Shown here piece by piece: positions 22,549-33,016 of a stretch of 64,000 nucleotides of DNA (the first letter of the stretch is position 1; every line of letters starts with the position of its first letter). The position numbers and the translations under genes were made by a program. Below the pieces are notes generated by a model. It worked only from the letters and a program-made list of their open reading frames with translations, did not search any database and was not told the origin of the DNA. Origin of the DNA: Klebsiella planticola ATCC 33531 (GTDB taxonomy: Bacteria; Pseudomonadota; Gammaproteobacteria; Enterobacterales; Enterobacteriaceae); NCBI RefSeq assembly GCF_000735435.1, contig NZ_JMPP01000018.1, forward strand, positions 62,001 through 126,000. Reading direction: 5' to 3'.

Positions 22549-23204
22549 GCATCACCGAGGGTATAGCCGATACCGTGAACGGTACGAATAAATTCACTGC
22601 CGAGCTTGCGGCGCAGGTGATGAACGTGCACCTCGACCGCGTTGCTGGAGACATCGTCGTCCCAGGTATAGAGTTTCTCTTCAATGAGCTTGCGTGGCAG
22701 AACGCGTCCGGCATTGCGCATCAGCAGCTCCAGCAAGGCGAACTCTTTTGGTTTCAGCGCCAGGTTGTCGCCGTTCACCGTCACGGTCAGGCCAATGGGA
22801 TCGAGCGCAACGTGGCCATGGCGCAGCTCGCTGCTGCTCTGGCCGTGGGCGCGACGAATCAGGGCCTCCAGACGAGCGGCAACTTCAATCAGCGCGAAAG
22901 GTTTACACAGATAGTCATCGGCGCCGAGGCGCAGCCCTTCAACCCGCTGGCTGAGCGCATCGCGGGCCGTGAGGATCAGTACCGGCTCGTGGCGGCCCTG
23001 ATGGCGCCATTCACGCAGGATATCCAGCCCGTCGATACCGGGCAGCGTCAGGTCGAGGATCGCCGCGTCATAGGGCGCCGTATAGAGCGCGGCTTTGCCC
23101 TCTTCGCCACGGGTAAACCAGTCGATGCTGAAGCCCATTTTCGTCAGCCCGACTTTAATGCCATCGCCGATGAGCTTGTCGTCTTCCACCAGTAAAATGC
23201 GCAT
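22545..23204 (-). CDS. qseB: Response regulator QseB (OmpR family)
   Basis: 219-residue DNA-binding response regulator. The receiver domain has the acidic pair at residues 8-9 (VEDD), Asp51 in AILDLTLPG and Lys101 in LCKPF. The C-terminal winged helix ends in [20 protein letters not shown]. It precedes and overlaps qseC. It is divergent from ygiW, with an OmpR-family type tandem site between them. Confidence 0.95.
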   Translation of the reverse strand: MRILLVEDDKLIGDGIKVGLTKMGFSIDWFTRGEEGKAALYTAPYDAAILDLTLPGIDGLDILREWRHQGRHEPVLILTARDALSQRVEGLRLGADDYLCKPFALIEVAARLEALIRRAHGQSSSELRHGHVALDPIGLTVTVNGDNLALKPKEFALLELLMRNAGRVLPRKLIEEKLYTWDDDVSSNAVEVHVHHLRRKLGSEFIRTVHGIGYTLGDA

Positions 23205-23288
23205 TGGCCGCTCCTGTGGCTGTCATGTGTACGCGCAGTAAACCGCGTTGCGGCAGGCGCTGTACAGTAATAAAATTTCTTTTTTCTG

Positions 23289-23305
23289 CTTAAGAAGTCG
23301 TTAAG
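23289..23305 (+). promoter_or_regulatory. PmrA/QseB-type tandem box between qseB and ygiW
   Basis: CTTAAG-N5-GTTAAG: two TTAAG half-sites 11 bp apart, the arrangement used by OmpR-family regulators of the PmrA/QseB group. It lies 51 bases before the ygiW ATG and 85 bases before the qseB start, so it could control either or both. Confidence 0.6.
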
Positions 23306-23355
23306 TTTTGCCTGATGTAATCATGGTCATATAACCAGACAAGGGAGAACATCTT

Positions 23356-23763
23356 ATGAAGAAAATGGCTGCAATGACCGCGATCGCCGCTTTAATTTCT
23401 ATGCCGGTGCTGGCTGCTGAACAAGGTGGTTTTAACGGACCGGGCGCGACGCAAACCAGCCAGACGTCTACGCAAAAAGGCGGTTTTATTGGCCCGAGCG
23501 GGAGCGTAACGACGGTGGAAAACGCCAAATCCTTGCGTGATGACACCTGGGTGACCCTGCGCGGTAAAATCGTGCAGCGGATTTCCGACGATCTGTATAA
23601 ATTCCAGGATGCTTCCGGGACGGTGAATGTAGATATTGACCATAAGCGCTGGAACGGCCTGACCGTCACACCGCAGGACACCGTTGAGATCCAGGGGGAG
23701 GTCGACAAAGACTGGAACTCGGTTGAAATCGATGTGAAGCAAATCACTAAAGTCGCGCCGTAA
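23356..23763 (+). CDS. ygiW: Periplasmic stress protein YgiW (BOF/OB-fold)
   Basis: 135 residues: signal peptide of about 20 residues ending VLA, then an OB-fold (DUF388/BOF) domain including VTLRGKIVQRISDDLYKFQD near residue 67. The linker after the signal peptide repeats the motif GGFxGPxG twice. The Salmonella counterpart (VisP) binds peptidoglycan and helps stress resistance. It is divergent from qseBC, which regulates ygiW in E. coli. Confidence 0.92.
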   Translation: MKKMAAMTAIAALISMPVLAAEQGGFNGPGATQTSQTSTQKGGFIGPSGSVTTVENAKSLRDDTWVTLRGKIVQRISDDLYKFQDASGTVNVDIDHKRWNGLTVTPQDTVEIQGEVDKDWNSVEIDVKQITKVAP

Positions 23764-23835
23764 TCTCGACATCGCGCAAGATCGGTCAGGAATCGCTATC
23801 CTCGCTCTGCCAGAGTATGTCCGCAGGAGGAGACG

Positions 23836-24705
23836 ATGAACGAGACCAGAACCAGCCCGGCGTACGCCGGGCGTTTCCAGCGAGTGTGTTTATACATTGA
23901 GCGTCATCTCGATGAACCCCTGTCGCTGGAGACGCTGAGCGCGATCGCGCACAGCTCGCCGTATCACTTTCACCGGCAATTCACTGCCTGTAGCGGCGTA
24001 CCGCTATATCGCTATATCCAGTGGCTACGTCTGCGCCGCGCTTGCTGGCGACTGGCGTTCAGGCCGCAGGATAAAATCATCGATATTGCCCTTGATGCCG
24101 GCTTTCAGAATCCGGAATCGTTCAGTCGTGCTTTCCGTGCCGCGTTCGCTCAAAGCCCCAGCCAGTTCCGTCAACAGCCGGACTGGCAGGAGTGGCACCG
24201 ACGCGTTCCGAAAAATACGTTACAGGAGCAACATCCGATGGTGGTTAAAATAGTCCAGTTCCCTGAGACGCAGGTGGCGATGTTGCGCCACCGCGGCAGT
24301 CCTGATTTGGTCAATGCTACGGCGGCGCAGTTTATTGCCTGGCGTAAGGCGAGCGGGTTATCGCCGATCGCCACCAGCGCGACCTGGGGCGTGTCGTGGG
24401 ACGATCCCGCGACCACCCCCGCTGACGATTTCCGTTTTGATATCTGCGGGTCGGTCAGTGAACCGATAGCGGAAAACACCTTTGGCGTGGTGAATGGCAC
24501 TATTCCGGGCGGGCGATGCGCAGTGGCGCGCCACCACGGCTCTCTGGATACGCTCGCGCAAAGCATCTGGTCTCTCTACCGCGACTGGCTACCGACGTCG
24601 GGTGAAACGCCACGCGATTTTCCGCTGTTTTTTCGTTACCTCAACTTCGTCCATGAAGTCGGCGAACACGAGCTACAGACCGATATTTATCTGCCGTTAC
24701 GCTGA
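23836..24705 (+). CDS. AraC-family regulator with C-terminal GyrI-like domain (full-length YgiV relative)
   Basis: 289 residues in two parts: an AraC/XylS double helix-turn-helix at about 10-115 (ETLSAIAHSSPYHFHRQF and DIALDAGFQNPESFSRAF), then a GyrI/SOUL-type ligand-binding domain at about 134-289 with GVSWDDPATTPADDFRFD. E. coli YgiV, at the same locus, is about 160 residues and corresponds only to the second part. A strong AGGAGGAGA site precedes the ATG. The resemblance to Rob and the SbmC-type domain suggests a small-molecule-responsive activator; targets unknown. Confidence 0.88.
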   Translation: MNETRTSPAYAGRFQRVCLYIERHLDEPLSLETLSAIAHSSPYHFHRQFTACSGVPLYRYIQWLRLRRACWRLAFRPQDKIIDIALDAGFQNPESFSRAFRAAFAQSPSQFRQQPDWQEWHRRVPKNTLQEQHPMVVKIVQFPETQVAMLRHRGSPDLVNATAAQFIAWRKASGLSPIATSATWGVSWDDPATTPADDFRFDICGSVSEPIAENTFGVVNGTIPGGRCAVARHHGSLDTLAQSIWSLYRDWLPTSGETPRDFPLFFRYLNFVHEVGEHELQTDIYLPLR

Positions 24706-24826
24706 TTAGCGCCAGCGGAATCCTCAGCCGATCTCACGGCCTGTGACTCAGGGCGTGAGATCGGGTATTATCGCCGGTAGTTTTGCCGCCCGCACGGTCG
24801 GTACGCAGATTGAGGATTCACGATTA

Positions 24827-27088
24827 ATGAGCGATATGGCAGAGCGCCTTGCGCTGCATGAATTTACGGAAAATGCTTACCTGAACTATTCCATGTACGT
24901 CATCATGGACAGGGCGTTGCCGTTTATTGGCGATGGTCTGAAGCCGGTCCAGCGTCGCATCGTTTATGCGATGTCTGAGCTGGGGCTGAACGCCAGCGCG
25001 AAGTTCAAAAAGTCCGCCCGCACCGTGGGTGATGTGCTGGGTAAATATCACCCGCACGGCGATAGCGCATGCTATGAAGCTATGGTGCTGATGGCGCAGC
25101 CATTCTCCTACCGCTACCCGCTGGTGGATGGGCAGGGGAACTGGGGGGCACCGGACGATCCTAAATCCTTCGCCGCGATGCGTTATACCGAATCCCGTTT
25201 GTCGAAGTATGCGGAACTGCTGCTGGGCGAACTGGGGCAGGGAACCGTCGACTGGGTGCCGAACTTCGACGGGACGATGCAGGAGCCGAAAATGCTGCCT
25301 GCGCGTCTGCCGAATATTCTGCTGAACGGCACTACCGGCATCGCCGTCGGTATGGCAACCGATATTCCTCCGCACAACCTGCGTGAAGTGGCGCAGGCGG
25401 CGATTACCCTGATCGAAAAACCGCAGACCTCGCTCGACGAACTGCTGGATATCGTTCACGGACCCGACTACCCGACCGAAGCCGAAATCATTACTCCACG
25501 CGCGGAGATCCGCAAAATCTACCAGAACGGCCGCGGTTCGGTGCGGATGCGCGCGGTATGGAAAAAAGAGGACGGCGCGGTCGTGATTACGGCGTTGCCG
25601 CATCAGGTTTCCGGCGCCCGCGTGCTGGAGCAAATTGCCGCTCAGATGCGCAACAAAAAGCTGCCGATGGTTGACGATCTGCGCGATGAGTCGGACCACG
25701 AAAACCCGACTCGCCTGGTGATCGTCCCGCGTTCGAATCGCGTGGATATGGAACAGGTGATGAATCATCTGTTCGCGACCACCGATCTTGAAAAAAGCTA
25801 TCGCATCAACCTGAACATGATCGGCCTCGACAACCGTCCGGCGGTGAAAAACCTGCTGGAGATCCTCGCGGAGTGGCTGACCTTCCGCCGCGACACCGTG
25901 CGTCGTCGTCTGAACTACCGCCTGGAGAAAGTGCTCAAGCGTCTGCACATCCTCGAAGGTTTGCTGGTCGCGTTCCTCAACATCGATGAAGTGATTGAAA
26001 TTATCCGCCACGAGGATGAACCGAAGCCGGCCCTGATGTCACGTTTTGGCATCAGCGAAACCCAGGCGGAAGCGATCCTTGAGCTGAAACTGCGTCACCT
26101 CGCCCGACTGGAAGAGATGAAGATCCGCGGCGAGCAGAGCGATCTGGAAAAAGAGCGCGATCAGCTGCAGGCGATTCTGGCCTCTGAACGGAAGATGAAC
26201 AACCTGCTGAAGAAAGAGCTGCAGGCCGATGCCGAAACCTTCGGCGACGATCGTCGTTCACCGCTGCGCGAGCGCGAAGAAGCAAAAGCGATGAGCGAGC
26301 ACGACATGCTGCCGTCTGAACCGGTGACCATCGTACTGTCGCAAATGGGCTGGGTGCGAAGCGCCAAAGGCCACGATATTGACGCGCAGGGCCTGAGCTA
26401 TAAAGCGGGCGATAGCTGGAAGGCGTCGTCGAAAGGCAAGAGCAACCAGCCGGTGGTGTTTATTGATACCACCGGGCGTAGCTACGCCATCGATCCTATT
26501 ACGCTGCCGTCGGCACGCGGTCAGGGCGAGCCGATTACCGGCAAACTGACGCTACCGCCGGGCGCCAGCGTTGAACATATGCTGATGGAAAGCGACGATC
26601 GCAAGCTGCTGATGGCCTCCGACGCCGGCTACGGTTTCGTCTGTACCTTTAACGATCTGGTAGCGCGCAACCGCGCAGGCAAGGCGCTGATTACGTTGCC
26701 AGATAACGCGCGCGTCATGGCGCCGCTGGTGATTGAAGATGATTCAGACATGCTGCTGGCGATCACCGCTGCCGGACGCATGCTGATGTTCCCGGTCAGC
26801 GACTTACCGCAGCTGTCGAAAGGTAAGGGGAATAAGATTATCAATATTCCGTCGGCGGAAGCGGCTTCCGGTCAGGATGGCCTGGCGCACTTGTTCGTGC
26901 TGCCGCCGCAGAGCACGCTGACTATCCACGTCGGGAAGCGCAAGATTAAACTGCGTCCCGAAGAGCTGCAAAAAGTCACCGGTGAGCGCGGTCGTCGCGG
27001 CTCGCTGATGCGCGGACTGCAGAAAATCGATCGTGTGGAAATCGATTCACCGCGTCGGGCATCGTCGGCGGGCGATAGCGAAGAGTAA
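24827..27088 (+). CDS. parC: DNA topoisomerase IV subunit A
   Basis: DNA-cleaving subunit of topoisomerase IV. 753 residues from [19 protein letters not shown]; the frame is open further upstream but homology begins here. The catalytic tyrosine is Tyr120 in [11 protein letters not shown]. The quinolone-resistance positions are Ser80 and Glu84 ([11 protein letters not shown]), the sensitive form. The C-terminal beta-pinwheel follows from about residue 490. parE is 4.7 kb upstream on the same strand, separated by opposite-strand mdaB-ygiN and qseBC. Confidence 0.97.
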   Translation: MSDMAERLALHEFTENAYLNYSMYVIMDRALPFIGDGLKPVQRRIVYAMSELGLNASAKFKKSARTVGDVLGKYHPHGDSACYEAMVLMAQPFSYRYPLVDGQGNWGAPDDPKSFAAMRYTESRLSKYAELLLGELGQGTVDWVPNFDGTMQEPKMLPARLPNILLNGTTGIAVGMATDIPPHNLREVAQAAITLIEKPQTSLDELLDIVHGPDYPTEAEIITPRAEIRKIYQNGRGSVRMRAVWKKEDGAVVITALPHQVSGARVLEQIAAQMRNKKLPMVDDLRDESDHENPTRLVIVPRSNRVDMEQVMNHLFATTDLEKSYRINLNMIGLDNRPAVKNLLEILAEWLTFRRDTVRRRLNYRLEKVLKRLHILEGLLVAFLNIDEVIEIIRHEDEPKPALMSRFGISETQAEAILELKLRHLARLEEMKIRGEQSDLEKERDQLQAILASERKMNNLLKKELQADAETFGDDRRSPLREREEAKAMSEHDMLPSEPVTIVLSQMGWVRSAKGHDIDAQGLSYKAGDSWKASSKGKSNQPVVFIDTTGRSYAIDPITLPSARGQGEPITGKLTLPPGASVEHMLMESDDRKLLMASDAGYGFVCTFNDLVARNRAGKALITLPDNARVMAPLVIEDDSDMLLAITAAGRMLMFPVSDLPQLSKGKGNKIINIPSAEAASGQDGLAHLFVLPPQSTLTIHVGKRKIKLRPEELQKVTGERGRRGSLMRGLQKIDRVEIDSPRRASSAGDSEE

Positions 27089-27092
27089 GATG

Positions 27093-27122
27093 AGCCTCCC
27101 CTGCTATCCGGTAGGGGAGGCT
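27093..27122 (+). terminator. Hairpin after parC
   Basis: Perfect 10-bp stem AGCCTCCCCT/AGGGGAGGCT with a 10-base loop, starting four bases after the parC stop. The tail is AAAATTTG rather than a T-run, so termination may be partial. Confidence 0.6.
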
Positions 27123-27409
27123 AAAATTTGCCGCAAAATCGTTGTTTATTCAGGTGTTGCGATTAACAATAGGCGCAAAATCATTCAAGATACGTCGGGG
27201 CGGCCAGCAAATGACCCCCGACGCCTGCAATCTGCTAAACAGCGAGTCAGTACCCTATACACGTGAGCGGCGCTTAAATGCCACGGCGAGCGTGTCAGGC
27301 GTGTCGTGCACGTGCGGTCACGATGTACCGGGCGATATTGCCGTTCGCGCGCATACGAGCTGAAGTTTAACGGGTATCATTCTAAGCGGTTTGGGTTTTA
27401 GAGGTAGCT
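27123..27409 (+). other. Gene-free region before plsC
   Basis: The 287 bases hold no convincing ORF. An 8-bp stem CGTCGGGG/CCCCGACG (27193-27200 with 27216-27223) is visible, followed by several short G+C-rich inverted segments to about 27360. It probably contains the plsC promoter and a structured 5' leader; I recognise no known RNA family. Confidence 0.4.
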
Positions 27410-28147
27410 ATGCTATTTATTTTTCGACTAATTGTTGTTGTTATTTATTGTCTCTTTGTGTGCATATTTGGCTGTATTTACTGCTTGTTCAGCCCGCGTA
27501 ATCCTAAACACGTGGCCACCTTCGGGCATCTGTTTGGCCGACTCTCTCCGCTATTCGGCCTGAAGGTAGAAACGCGTAAGCCTGCTGATGCAGAGAGCTA
27601 TGGCAATGCGATCTACATCGCTAACCATCAGAACAACTATGATATGGTGACGGCATCAAATATCGTACAGCCGCCGACCGTGACCGTGGGTAAAAAGAGC
27701 CTGGTGTGGATCCCGTTTTTTGGTCTGCTCTACTGGTTGACGGGGAACCTGCTGATTGACCGAAATAACCGGGCGAAAGCGCATGGCACTATCTCGCAGG
27801 TCGTCAATACGTTTAAAAAACGCAAAATCTCTTTCTGGATGTTCCCGGAAGGTACGCGCAGCCGCGGCCGCGGTTTGCTCCCCTTTAAAACCGGCGCTTT
27901 CCACGCGGCTATTGCCGCTGGCGTACCGATTATTCCGGTGTGCGTTTCCAATACATCGAATAAAATTAACCTCAATCGCCTGAACAATGGTTTGGTGATT
28001 GTCGAAATGCTGCCGCCGGTCGATACCAGCCAGTTTGGTAAAGAGGGCGTACGTGCGCTGGCAACGCACTGCCGCGAGCTGATGGCGGCGAAGATTGAAG
28101 AGCTGGATCGCGAAGTTGCTGAGCGCGAAGCGGCGGCAAAGAAATAA
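27410..28147 (+). CDS. plsC: 1-acyl-sn-glycerol-3-phosphate acyltransferase
   Basis: Inner-membrane enzyme making phosphatidic acid, the second acylation in phospholipid synthesis. 245 residues. An N-terminal membrane segment (LFIFRLIVVVIYCLFVCIFG) is followed by the acyltransferase motifs: HX4D in NHQNNYD near residue 72 and FPEGTRSRGRG near 145. The charged C-terminal helix is typical. ATG follows AGAGGTAGCT. Confidence 0.96.
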   Translation: MLFIFRLIVVVIYCLFVCIFGCIYCLFSPRNPKHVATFGHLFGRLSPLFGLKVETRKPADAESYGNAIYIANHQNNYDMVTASNIVQPPTVTVGKKSLVWIPFFGLLYWLTGNLLIDRNNRAKAHGTISQVVNTFKKRKISFWMFPEGTRSRGRGLLPFKTGAFHAAIAAGVPIIPVCVSNTSNKINLNRLNNGLVIVEMLPPVDTSQFGKEGVRALATHCRELMAAKIEELDREVAEREAAAKK

Positions 28148-28232
28148 ACCAGGAACTGCCGCGATAGCGCGAGCACAGGGCTAGCGGGAAACGAATTCCC
28201 TTTTTGATGAGTTAGTATTCCATGGAGTTAAT

Positions 28233-29645
28233 ATGTCACTCAGTCGGCGTCAGTTTATTAAGGCTTCAGGCGTAGCGCTGTGCGCGGGAGCCGTGCCGCT
28301 GAACGCACATGCCGCCGGCCAGCAGCCAGCCTTGCCGGTTCCACCGCTGCTGGAATCCCGCCGCGGTCAGCCGCTGTTTTTAACTCTGCAGCGGGCGCAC
28401 TGGTCATTTACCCCGGGAACGCGCGCCTCGGTATGGGGTGTGAACGGCCGCTATCTCGGGCCGACGATCCGCGTGTGGAATGGCGATGATGTTAAGCTCA
28501 TTTACAGCAACCGCCTGACGGAAAACGTCGCCATGACCATTCGGGGCCTGCAGGTTCCCGGTCCGCTGATTGGCGGCGCGGCGCGAATGATGTCGCCGAA
28601 CGCTGACTGGGCGCCGGTGCTGCCGATTCGCCAGAGTGCCGCCACGCTGTGGTATCAGGCGAATACCCCGAACCATATGGCCAGACAGGTCTATAACGGT
28701 CTGGCGGGTATGTGGCTGGTGGAAGATGAAATCAGCAAAAACCTCCCGGTTCCTAATCACTATGGCGTGGATGACTTCCCGGTGATTATTCAGGACAAGC
28801 GGCTGGATAATTTCGGTTCGCCGGAATACAGCGAGCCCGGCAGCGGCGGTTTTGTCGGCGATACGCTGCTGGTAAACGGCGTACAGAGTCCGTATGTCGA
28901 AGTGTCGCGCGGCTGGGTGCGCCTGCGTCTGCTGAACGCCTCTAACTCCCGCCGCTATCAGCTGCAGATGAGCGATGGCCGGCTGATACATGTCATCTCC
29001 GGCGACCAGGGCTTTTTACCCGCGCCGGTGTCGCTGAAACAGCTGTCGCTGGCCCCCGGCGAGCGGCGAGAAATTCTGGTGGATATGACCAACGGCGATG
29101 AGGTGTCGATTACCTGCGGCGAAGCGGCGAGCATCGTTGATCGTATCCGTGGCTTCTTCGAACCGTCGAGTATCCTGATTTCTACGCTGCTATTAACGTT
29201 GCGTCCAACGGGCCTGCTGCCGCTGGTCACCGATAGTCTGCCGGTGCGTTTGCTGCCGACGGAGTTCTTGTCCGGCACGCCGCTTCGCTCACGGGATATC
29301 TCTCTGGGCGACGATCCGGGCATTAACGGTAATCTGTGGGATCCGCAGCGCATTGATATCACCGCCCAGCAGGGCACCTGGGAGCGCTGGACGGTGCGTG
29401 CCGATCGGCCGCAGTCGTTCCATATCGAAGGGGTGATGTTCCAGGTGCGTAACGTGAACGGGTCCGCACCGTTCCCGGAGGATCGCGGCTGGAAAGATAC
29501 CGTCTGGGTCGACGGGCAGGTGGAACTCCTGGTGTACTACGCGCAGCCTTCCTGGCCGCATTTCCCGTTCCAGTTCCTGAGCCAGACGCTGGAGCTTGCC
29601 GACCGGGGTTCAATTGGCCAGATGCTGGTCAATCCGGCGCCGTAA
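28233..29645 (+). CDS. ftsP: Cell division protein FtsP (SufI)
   Basis: Periplasmic cupredoxin-fold protein that stabilises the divisome under stress. The N-terminus is a Tat signal (SRRQFIK with a hydrophobic stretch, cleavage after AHA at residue 27). It has the three-domain multicopper-oxidase layout, but the histidine clusters for copper are not seen, in line with the non-enzymatic E. coli protein. 470 residues, same length as E. coli. It follows plsC by 85 bases. Confidence 0.95.
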   Translation: MSLSRRQFIKASGVALCAGAVPLNAHAAGQQPALPVPPLLESRRGQPLFLTLQRAHWSFTPGTRASVWGVNGRYLGPTIRVWNGDDVKLIYSNRLTENVAMTIRGLQVPGPLIGGAARMMSPNADWAPVLPIRQSAATLWYQANTPNHMARQVYNGLAGMWLVEDEISKNLPVPNHYGVDDFPVIIQDKRLDNFGSPEYSEPGSGGFVGDTLLVNGVQSPYVEVSRGWVRLRLLNASNSRRYQLQMSDGRLIHVISGDQGFLPAPVSLKQLSLAPGERREILVDMTNGDEVSITCGEAASIVDRIRGFFEPSSILISTLLLTLRPTGLLPLVTDSLPVRLLPTEFLSGTPLRSRDISLGDDPGINGNLWDPQRIDITAQQGTWERWTVRADRPQSFHIEGVMFQVRNVNGSAPFPEDRGWKDTVWVDGQVELLVYYAQPSWPHFPFQFLSQTLELADRGSIGQMLVNPAP

Positions 29646-29717
29646 TGCCTCATACCCTGACTGAATCGCGGTCAGGGTATAAGAAAATCTCCCTTCATTT
29701 CGATCATCGATCCGGCT

Positions 29718-29723
29718 TATAAT
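29718..29723 (+). promoter_or_regulatory. Consensus -10 element upstream of ygiQ
   Basis: TATAAT, 45 bases before the ygiQ ATG. No good -35 hexamer stands at 16-18 bases upstream, so strength is uncertain. Confidence 0.4.
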
Positions 29724-29767
29724 CGCCGCCCTTTGATTATTTTTTTATCATTTTTTCCGGAAGCAAT

Positions 29768-31951
29768 ATGAGCGCAATATCCCTGATCCAACCGGATCGT
29801 GACCTTTTTTCCTGGCCGCAGTACTGGGCCGCCTGCTTTGGCCCGGCGCCATTTTTACCAATGTCACGCGAAGAGATGGATCAACTTGGCTGGGATAGCT
29901 GCGACATTATCCTGGTCACCGGCGATGCGTATGTCGACCATCCAAGCTTCGGAATGGCGATCTGCGGACGCATGCTGGAAGCGCAGGGATTCCGCGTCGG
30001 GATTATTTCCCAGCCTGACTGGAACAATAAAAATGACTTTATGCGCCTCGGCAAACCGAATCTGTTCTTCGGGGTCACCGCCGGCAATATGGACTCGATG
30101 ATCAACCGCTACACCGCTGACCGTAAGCTGCGCCACGATGATGCTTATACCGCGGGCAATGTTGCCGGTAAACGTCCTGACCGCGCCACGCTGGTCTATA
30201 CCCAGCGCTGTAAAGAAGCGTGGAAGGATGTCCCGGTTATCCTCGGGGGGATCGAGGCCAGCCTGCGTCGTACCGCGCATTATGATTACTGGTCTGATAC
30301 CGTGCGCCGTTCGGTGCTGGTGGACTCGAAGGCCGATATGCTGATGTTCGGCAACGGCGAGCGTCCGCTGGTTGAAGTAGCGCATCGTCTGGCTGCCGGT
30401 GAGCCGATTGGTCAAATTCGCGACGTGCGTAATACCGCCATTATGGTCAAAGAGGCGCTGCCGGGCTGGAGCGGCGTGGACTCTACCCGTCTGGATACCC
30501 CGGGTAAAATTGACCCGATCCCGCACCCGTATGGCGAAGACCTGCCGTGCGCGGATAACAAAACCGTCGCGCCGCCAAAACAAGAAGCCAAACGCGTCAC
30601 CGTTCAACCGCCGCGTCCGAAGCCGTGGGAAAAAACCTATGTCCTGCTGCCTTCCTTTGAGAAGGTGAAAGGGGACAAGGTGCTGTACGCCCACGCGTCA
30701 CGTATTCTGCATCATGAGACCAACCCGGGCTGCGCGCGCGCGTTGATGCAAAAGCACGGCGAGCGTTATATCTGGGTTAACCCACCGGCGATCCCGCTGT
30801 CGACGGAAGAGATGGACAGCGTTTTTGCGCTGCCGTATAAGCGCGTCCCGCACCCGGCATATGGCGACAGCCGTATTCCGGCTTACGAAATGATTCGTTT
30901 CTCGATAAACATTATGCGCGGCTGTTTCGGCGGCTGTTCTTTCTGCTCCATCACCGAGCATGAAGGTCGCATCATTCAGAGCCGTTCCGAAGATTCGATC
31001 ATCAACGAGATCGAAGCGATTCGCGACACGGTTCCCGGCTTTACTGGTGTTATCTCCGATCTTGGCGGTCCGACAGCCAACATGTATATGCTGCGCTGCA
31101 AGTCGCCGCGTGCGGAACAAACCTGTCGCCGTTTATCCTGCGTCTATCCGGATATCTGCCCGCACATGGATACCAACCATGAGCCAACGATCAATCTGTA
31201 TCGTCGCGCTCGCGATCTGAAAGGGATTAAAAAAATCCTTATCGCCTCTGGCGTGCGCTATGACATCGCCGTCGAGGATCCGCGCTATATCAAAGAGCTG
31301 GCGACTCACCACGTTGGCGGCTATCTGAAGATTGCCCCGGAACATACGGAAGAAGGCCCGCTGTCAAAAATGATGAAGCCGGGTATGGGAAGCTATGACC
31401 GCTTCAAAGAGCTGTTCGATACCTATTCGAAGCAGGCGGGTAAAGAGCAGTACCTGATTCCGTACTTTATCTCTGCGCACCCGGGCACTCGCGACGAAGA
31501 TATGGTGAACCTGGCCCTGTGGCTGAAAAAAAACCGTTTCCGTCTCGACCAGGTGCAGAACTTCTATCCGTCGCCGCTGGCCAACTCGACCACCATGTAT
31601 TACACCGGCAAGAATCCGCTGGGTAAGATTGGCTATAAGAGTGAAGAGGTTGTGGTGCCGAAAGGCGACAAACAGCGCCGTCTGCATAAAGCGCTGCTGC
31701 GTTACCACGATCCGGCGAACTGGCCGCTGATTCGTCAGGCGCTGGAGAGCATGGGCAAGAAGCATCTGATTGGATCGCGCCGTGACTGTCTGGTTCCTGC
31801 ACCAACGCTGGATGAGATGCGCGAAGCGCGTCGTCAGAACCGCAACACCCGCCCGGCGTTAACCAAACATACGCCCATTGTGCATCAGCGTTCGAACGCC
31901 GGGGAGACGGCGAAGAAGCCCGTAAAACGTGGCAAGGTTGCCAGCCGTTAA
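29768..31951 (+). CDS. ygiQ: Radical SAM protein YgiQ
   Basis: 727 residues (E. coli 739), function unknown. The N-terminal part (about 1-320) is the UPF0313-specific domain. The radical SAM 4Fe-4S motif CX3CX2C is in [17 protein letters not shown] near residue 385. A lysine/arginine-rich tail ends RGKVASR. Monocistronic, with its own promoter and a REP-like structure at its 3' end. Confidence 0.93.
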   Translation: MSAISLIQPDRDLFSWPQYWAACFGPAPFLPMSREEMDQLGWDSCDIILVTGDAYVDHPSFGMAICGRMLEAQGFRVGIISQPDWNNKNDFMRLGKPNLFFGVTAGNMDSMINRYTADRKLRHDDAYTAGNVAGKRPDRATLVYTQRCKEAWKDVPVILGGIEASLRRTAHYDYWSDTVRRSVLVDSKADMLMFGNGERPLVEVAHRLAAGEPIGQIRDVRNTAIMVKEALPGWSGVDSTRLDTPGKIDPIPHPYGEDLPCADNKTVAPPKQEAKRVTVQPPRPKPWEKTYVLLPSFEKVKGDKVLYAHASRILHHETNPGCARALMQKHGERYIWVNPPAIPLSTEEMDSVFALPYKRVPHPAYGDSRIPAYEMIRFSINIMRGCFGGCSFCSITEHEGRIIQSRSEDSIINEIEAIRDTVPGFTGVISDLGGPTANMYMLRCKSPRAEQTCRRLSCVYPDICPHMDTNHEPTINLYRRARDLKGIKKILIASGVRYDIAVEDPRYIKELATHHVGGYLKIAPEHTEEGPLSKMMKPGMGSYDRFKELFDTYSKQAGKEQYLIPYFISAHPGTRDEDMVNLALWLKKNRFRLDQVQNFYPSPLANSTTMYYTGKNPLGKIGYKSEEVVVPKGDKQRRLHKALLRYHDPANWPLIRQALESMGKKHLIGSRRDCLVPAPTLDEMREARRQNRNTRPALTKHTPIVHQRSNAGETAKKPVKRGKVASR

Positions 31952-31962
31952 GTCTGTTGTAT

Positions 31963-32036
31963 GGCCCGGTGGCGCTTAGCGGGCCGTTAAAAACGGTGAA
32001 CCACAGGCCGGATCGGCGTTAGCGCCATCCGGCCTG
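31963..32036. repeat. REP-like palindromic element after ygiQ
   Basis: Two adjacent hairpins: GGCCCG/CGGGCC around GTGGCGCTTAG (31963-31985), and a longer one at about 32004-32036 with CAGGCCGGAT/ATCCGGCCTG arms around GGCGTTAGCGCC (a one-base offset at the centre). The second matches the enterobacterial REP consensus. It lies between convergent ygiQ and dkgA and likely protects both mRNA ends. Confidence 0.7.
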
Positions 32037-32044
32037 TTTACGTT

Positions 32045-32872
32045 CTATCCGCCGAACTGATCAGGATCCGGCCCCAGACGTTTGTTCTGGTCCAGTTTTG
32101 CCATCTCACCCAGTTCGTCTTTATCGAGACGGAAATCCCAGACGTTGAAGTTCTCCGCAATACGTGCCGGCGTTACCGATTTCGGAATCACCACCAGCCC
32201 GTTGTCCAGGTGCCAGCGGATAACAATCTGCGCGGGCGTTTTACCGTATTTATCCGCGAGTTGGTGAACGATTTTTCGATCGAAAACGCCTTCTCCCCCT
32301 TGCGCCAGCGGACTCCAGGATTCCGTCTGAATTTTATGCGTGGCGTTCCAGGCATGAAGCTGACGTTGCTGGAGTAAAGGATGAAGCTCTACCTGGTTTA
32401 TCACCGGCACGACGCCGGTTTCATCCAGCAGCCGCTGGAGATGATGCACCTGGAAGTTACAGACGCCGATGCTTTTGACCAGCCCCTCTTTTTGCAGCTC
32501 AACCATGCCTTTCCAGGCGTCAACGTAGTGGTCAATTGCCGGAACCGGCCAGTGCATAAGATAGAGATCGACATAATCGAGCTGCAGCTTGCGCAGGCTC
32601 TCTTGCAGCGCTTCACGAGGGCGTTTTTGGTCGTCGTTCCACAGTTTAGTGGTGATAAACAGCTCATCGCGGGGGATGCCTGCGCTGCGCAACGCATTGC
32701 CGACACCGGTCTCATTTTGGTATGCGGCGGCGGTGTCAATAGAGCGATAACCGACTTCCAGCGCCTTATGAATGGCGGAGACGACTTCCTCGTTGCCTGC
32801 TTTCCACACGCCGAGACCCAGTTGTGGCATCAGGTTGCCGTCGTGCAGTTTTATAACGGTTGGATGTGTCAT
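32045..32872 (-). CDS. dkgA: 2,5-diketo-D-gluconate reductase A / methylglyoxal reductase
   Basis: NADPH-dependent aldo-keto reductase of 275 residues. The catalytic tetrad is visible: Asp in YRSIDTAAAY (near 45), Tyr in YQNETGVG, Lys in FITTKLWN and His in YLMHWPVP. It detoxifies methylglyoxal and other aldehydes in E. coli. It lies downstream of yqhD on the same strand (144 bases, with a terminator between); in E. coli both respond to YqhC. Confidence 0.95.
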   Translation of the reverse strand: MTHPTVIKLHDGNLMPQLGLGVWKAGNEEVVSAIHKALEVGYRSIDTAAAYQNETGVGNALRSAGIPRDELFITTKLWNDDQKRPREALQESLRKLQLDYVDLYLMHWPVPAIDHYVDAWKGMVELQKEGLVKSIGVCNFQVHHLQRLLDETGVVPVINQVELHPLLQQRQLHAWNATHKIQTESWSPLAQGGEGVFDRKIVHQLADKYGKTPAQIVIRWHLDNGLVVIPKSVTPARIAENFNVWDFRLDKDELGEMAKLDQNKRLGPDPDQFGG

Positions 32873-32958
32873 GCCTTCCTCCTGTTAATGAAACTCAGCG
32901 GTGTACATTCCGCTAAGGGGTAGCATTAAGTCTGGACGAAATAGCTAAAAACGGTAGT

Positions 32959-32998
32959 AAAACTCTTCTCCTTCCCGCAAGTTCGCGGCAAGAAGAAG
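32959..32998 (-). terminator. Terminator after yqhD
   Basis: A 14-bp stem (32965-32978 with 32985-32998) carrying one mismatch and one wobble, with a 6-base loop. On the minus strand AGAGTTTTAC follows. Some read-through into dkgA is likely. Confidence 0.65.
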
Positions 32999-33016
32999 AG
33001 AGGGATAAAGGGAAAC

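Noticed and set aside
24827-25090. Quinolone-resistance mutations in parC and parE
   Set aside because: Ser80 and Glu84 of ParC and the Leu/Ser/Glu positions of ParE are the sensitive forms.
31963-32036. Possible small transposon end or CRISPR repeat
   Set aside because: Only a single REP-like palindrome pair, with no regularly spaced copies and no transposase nearby.
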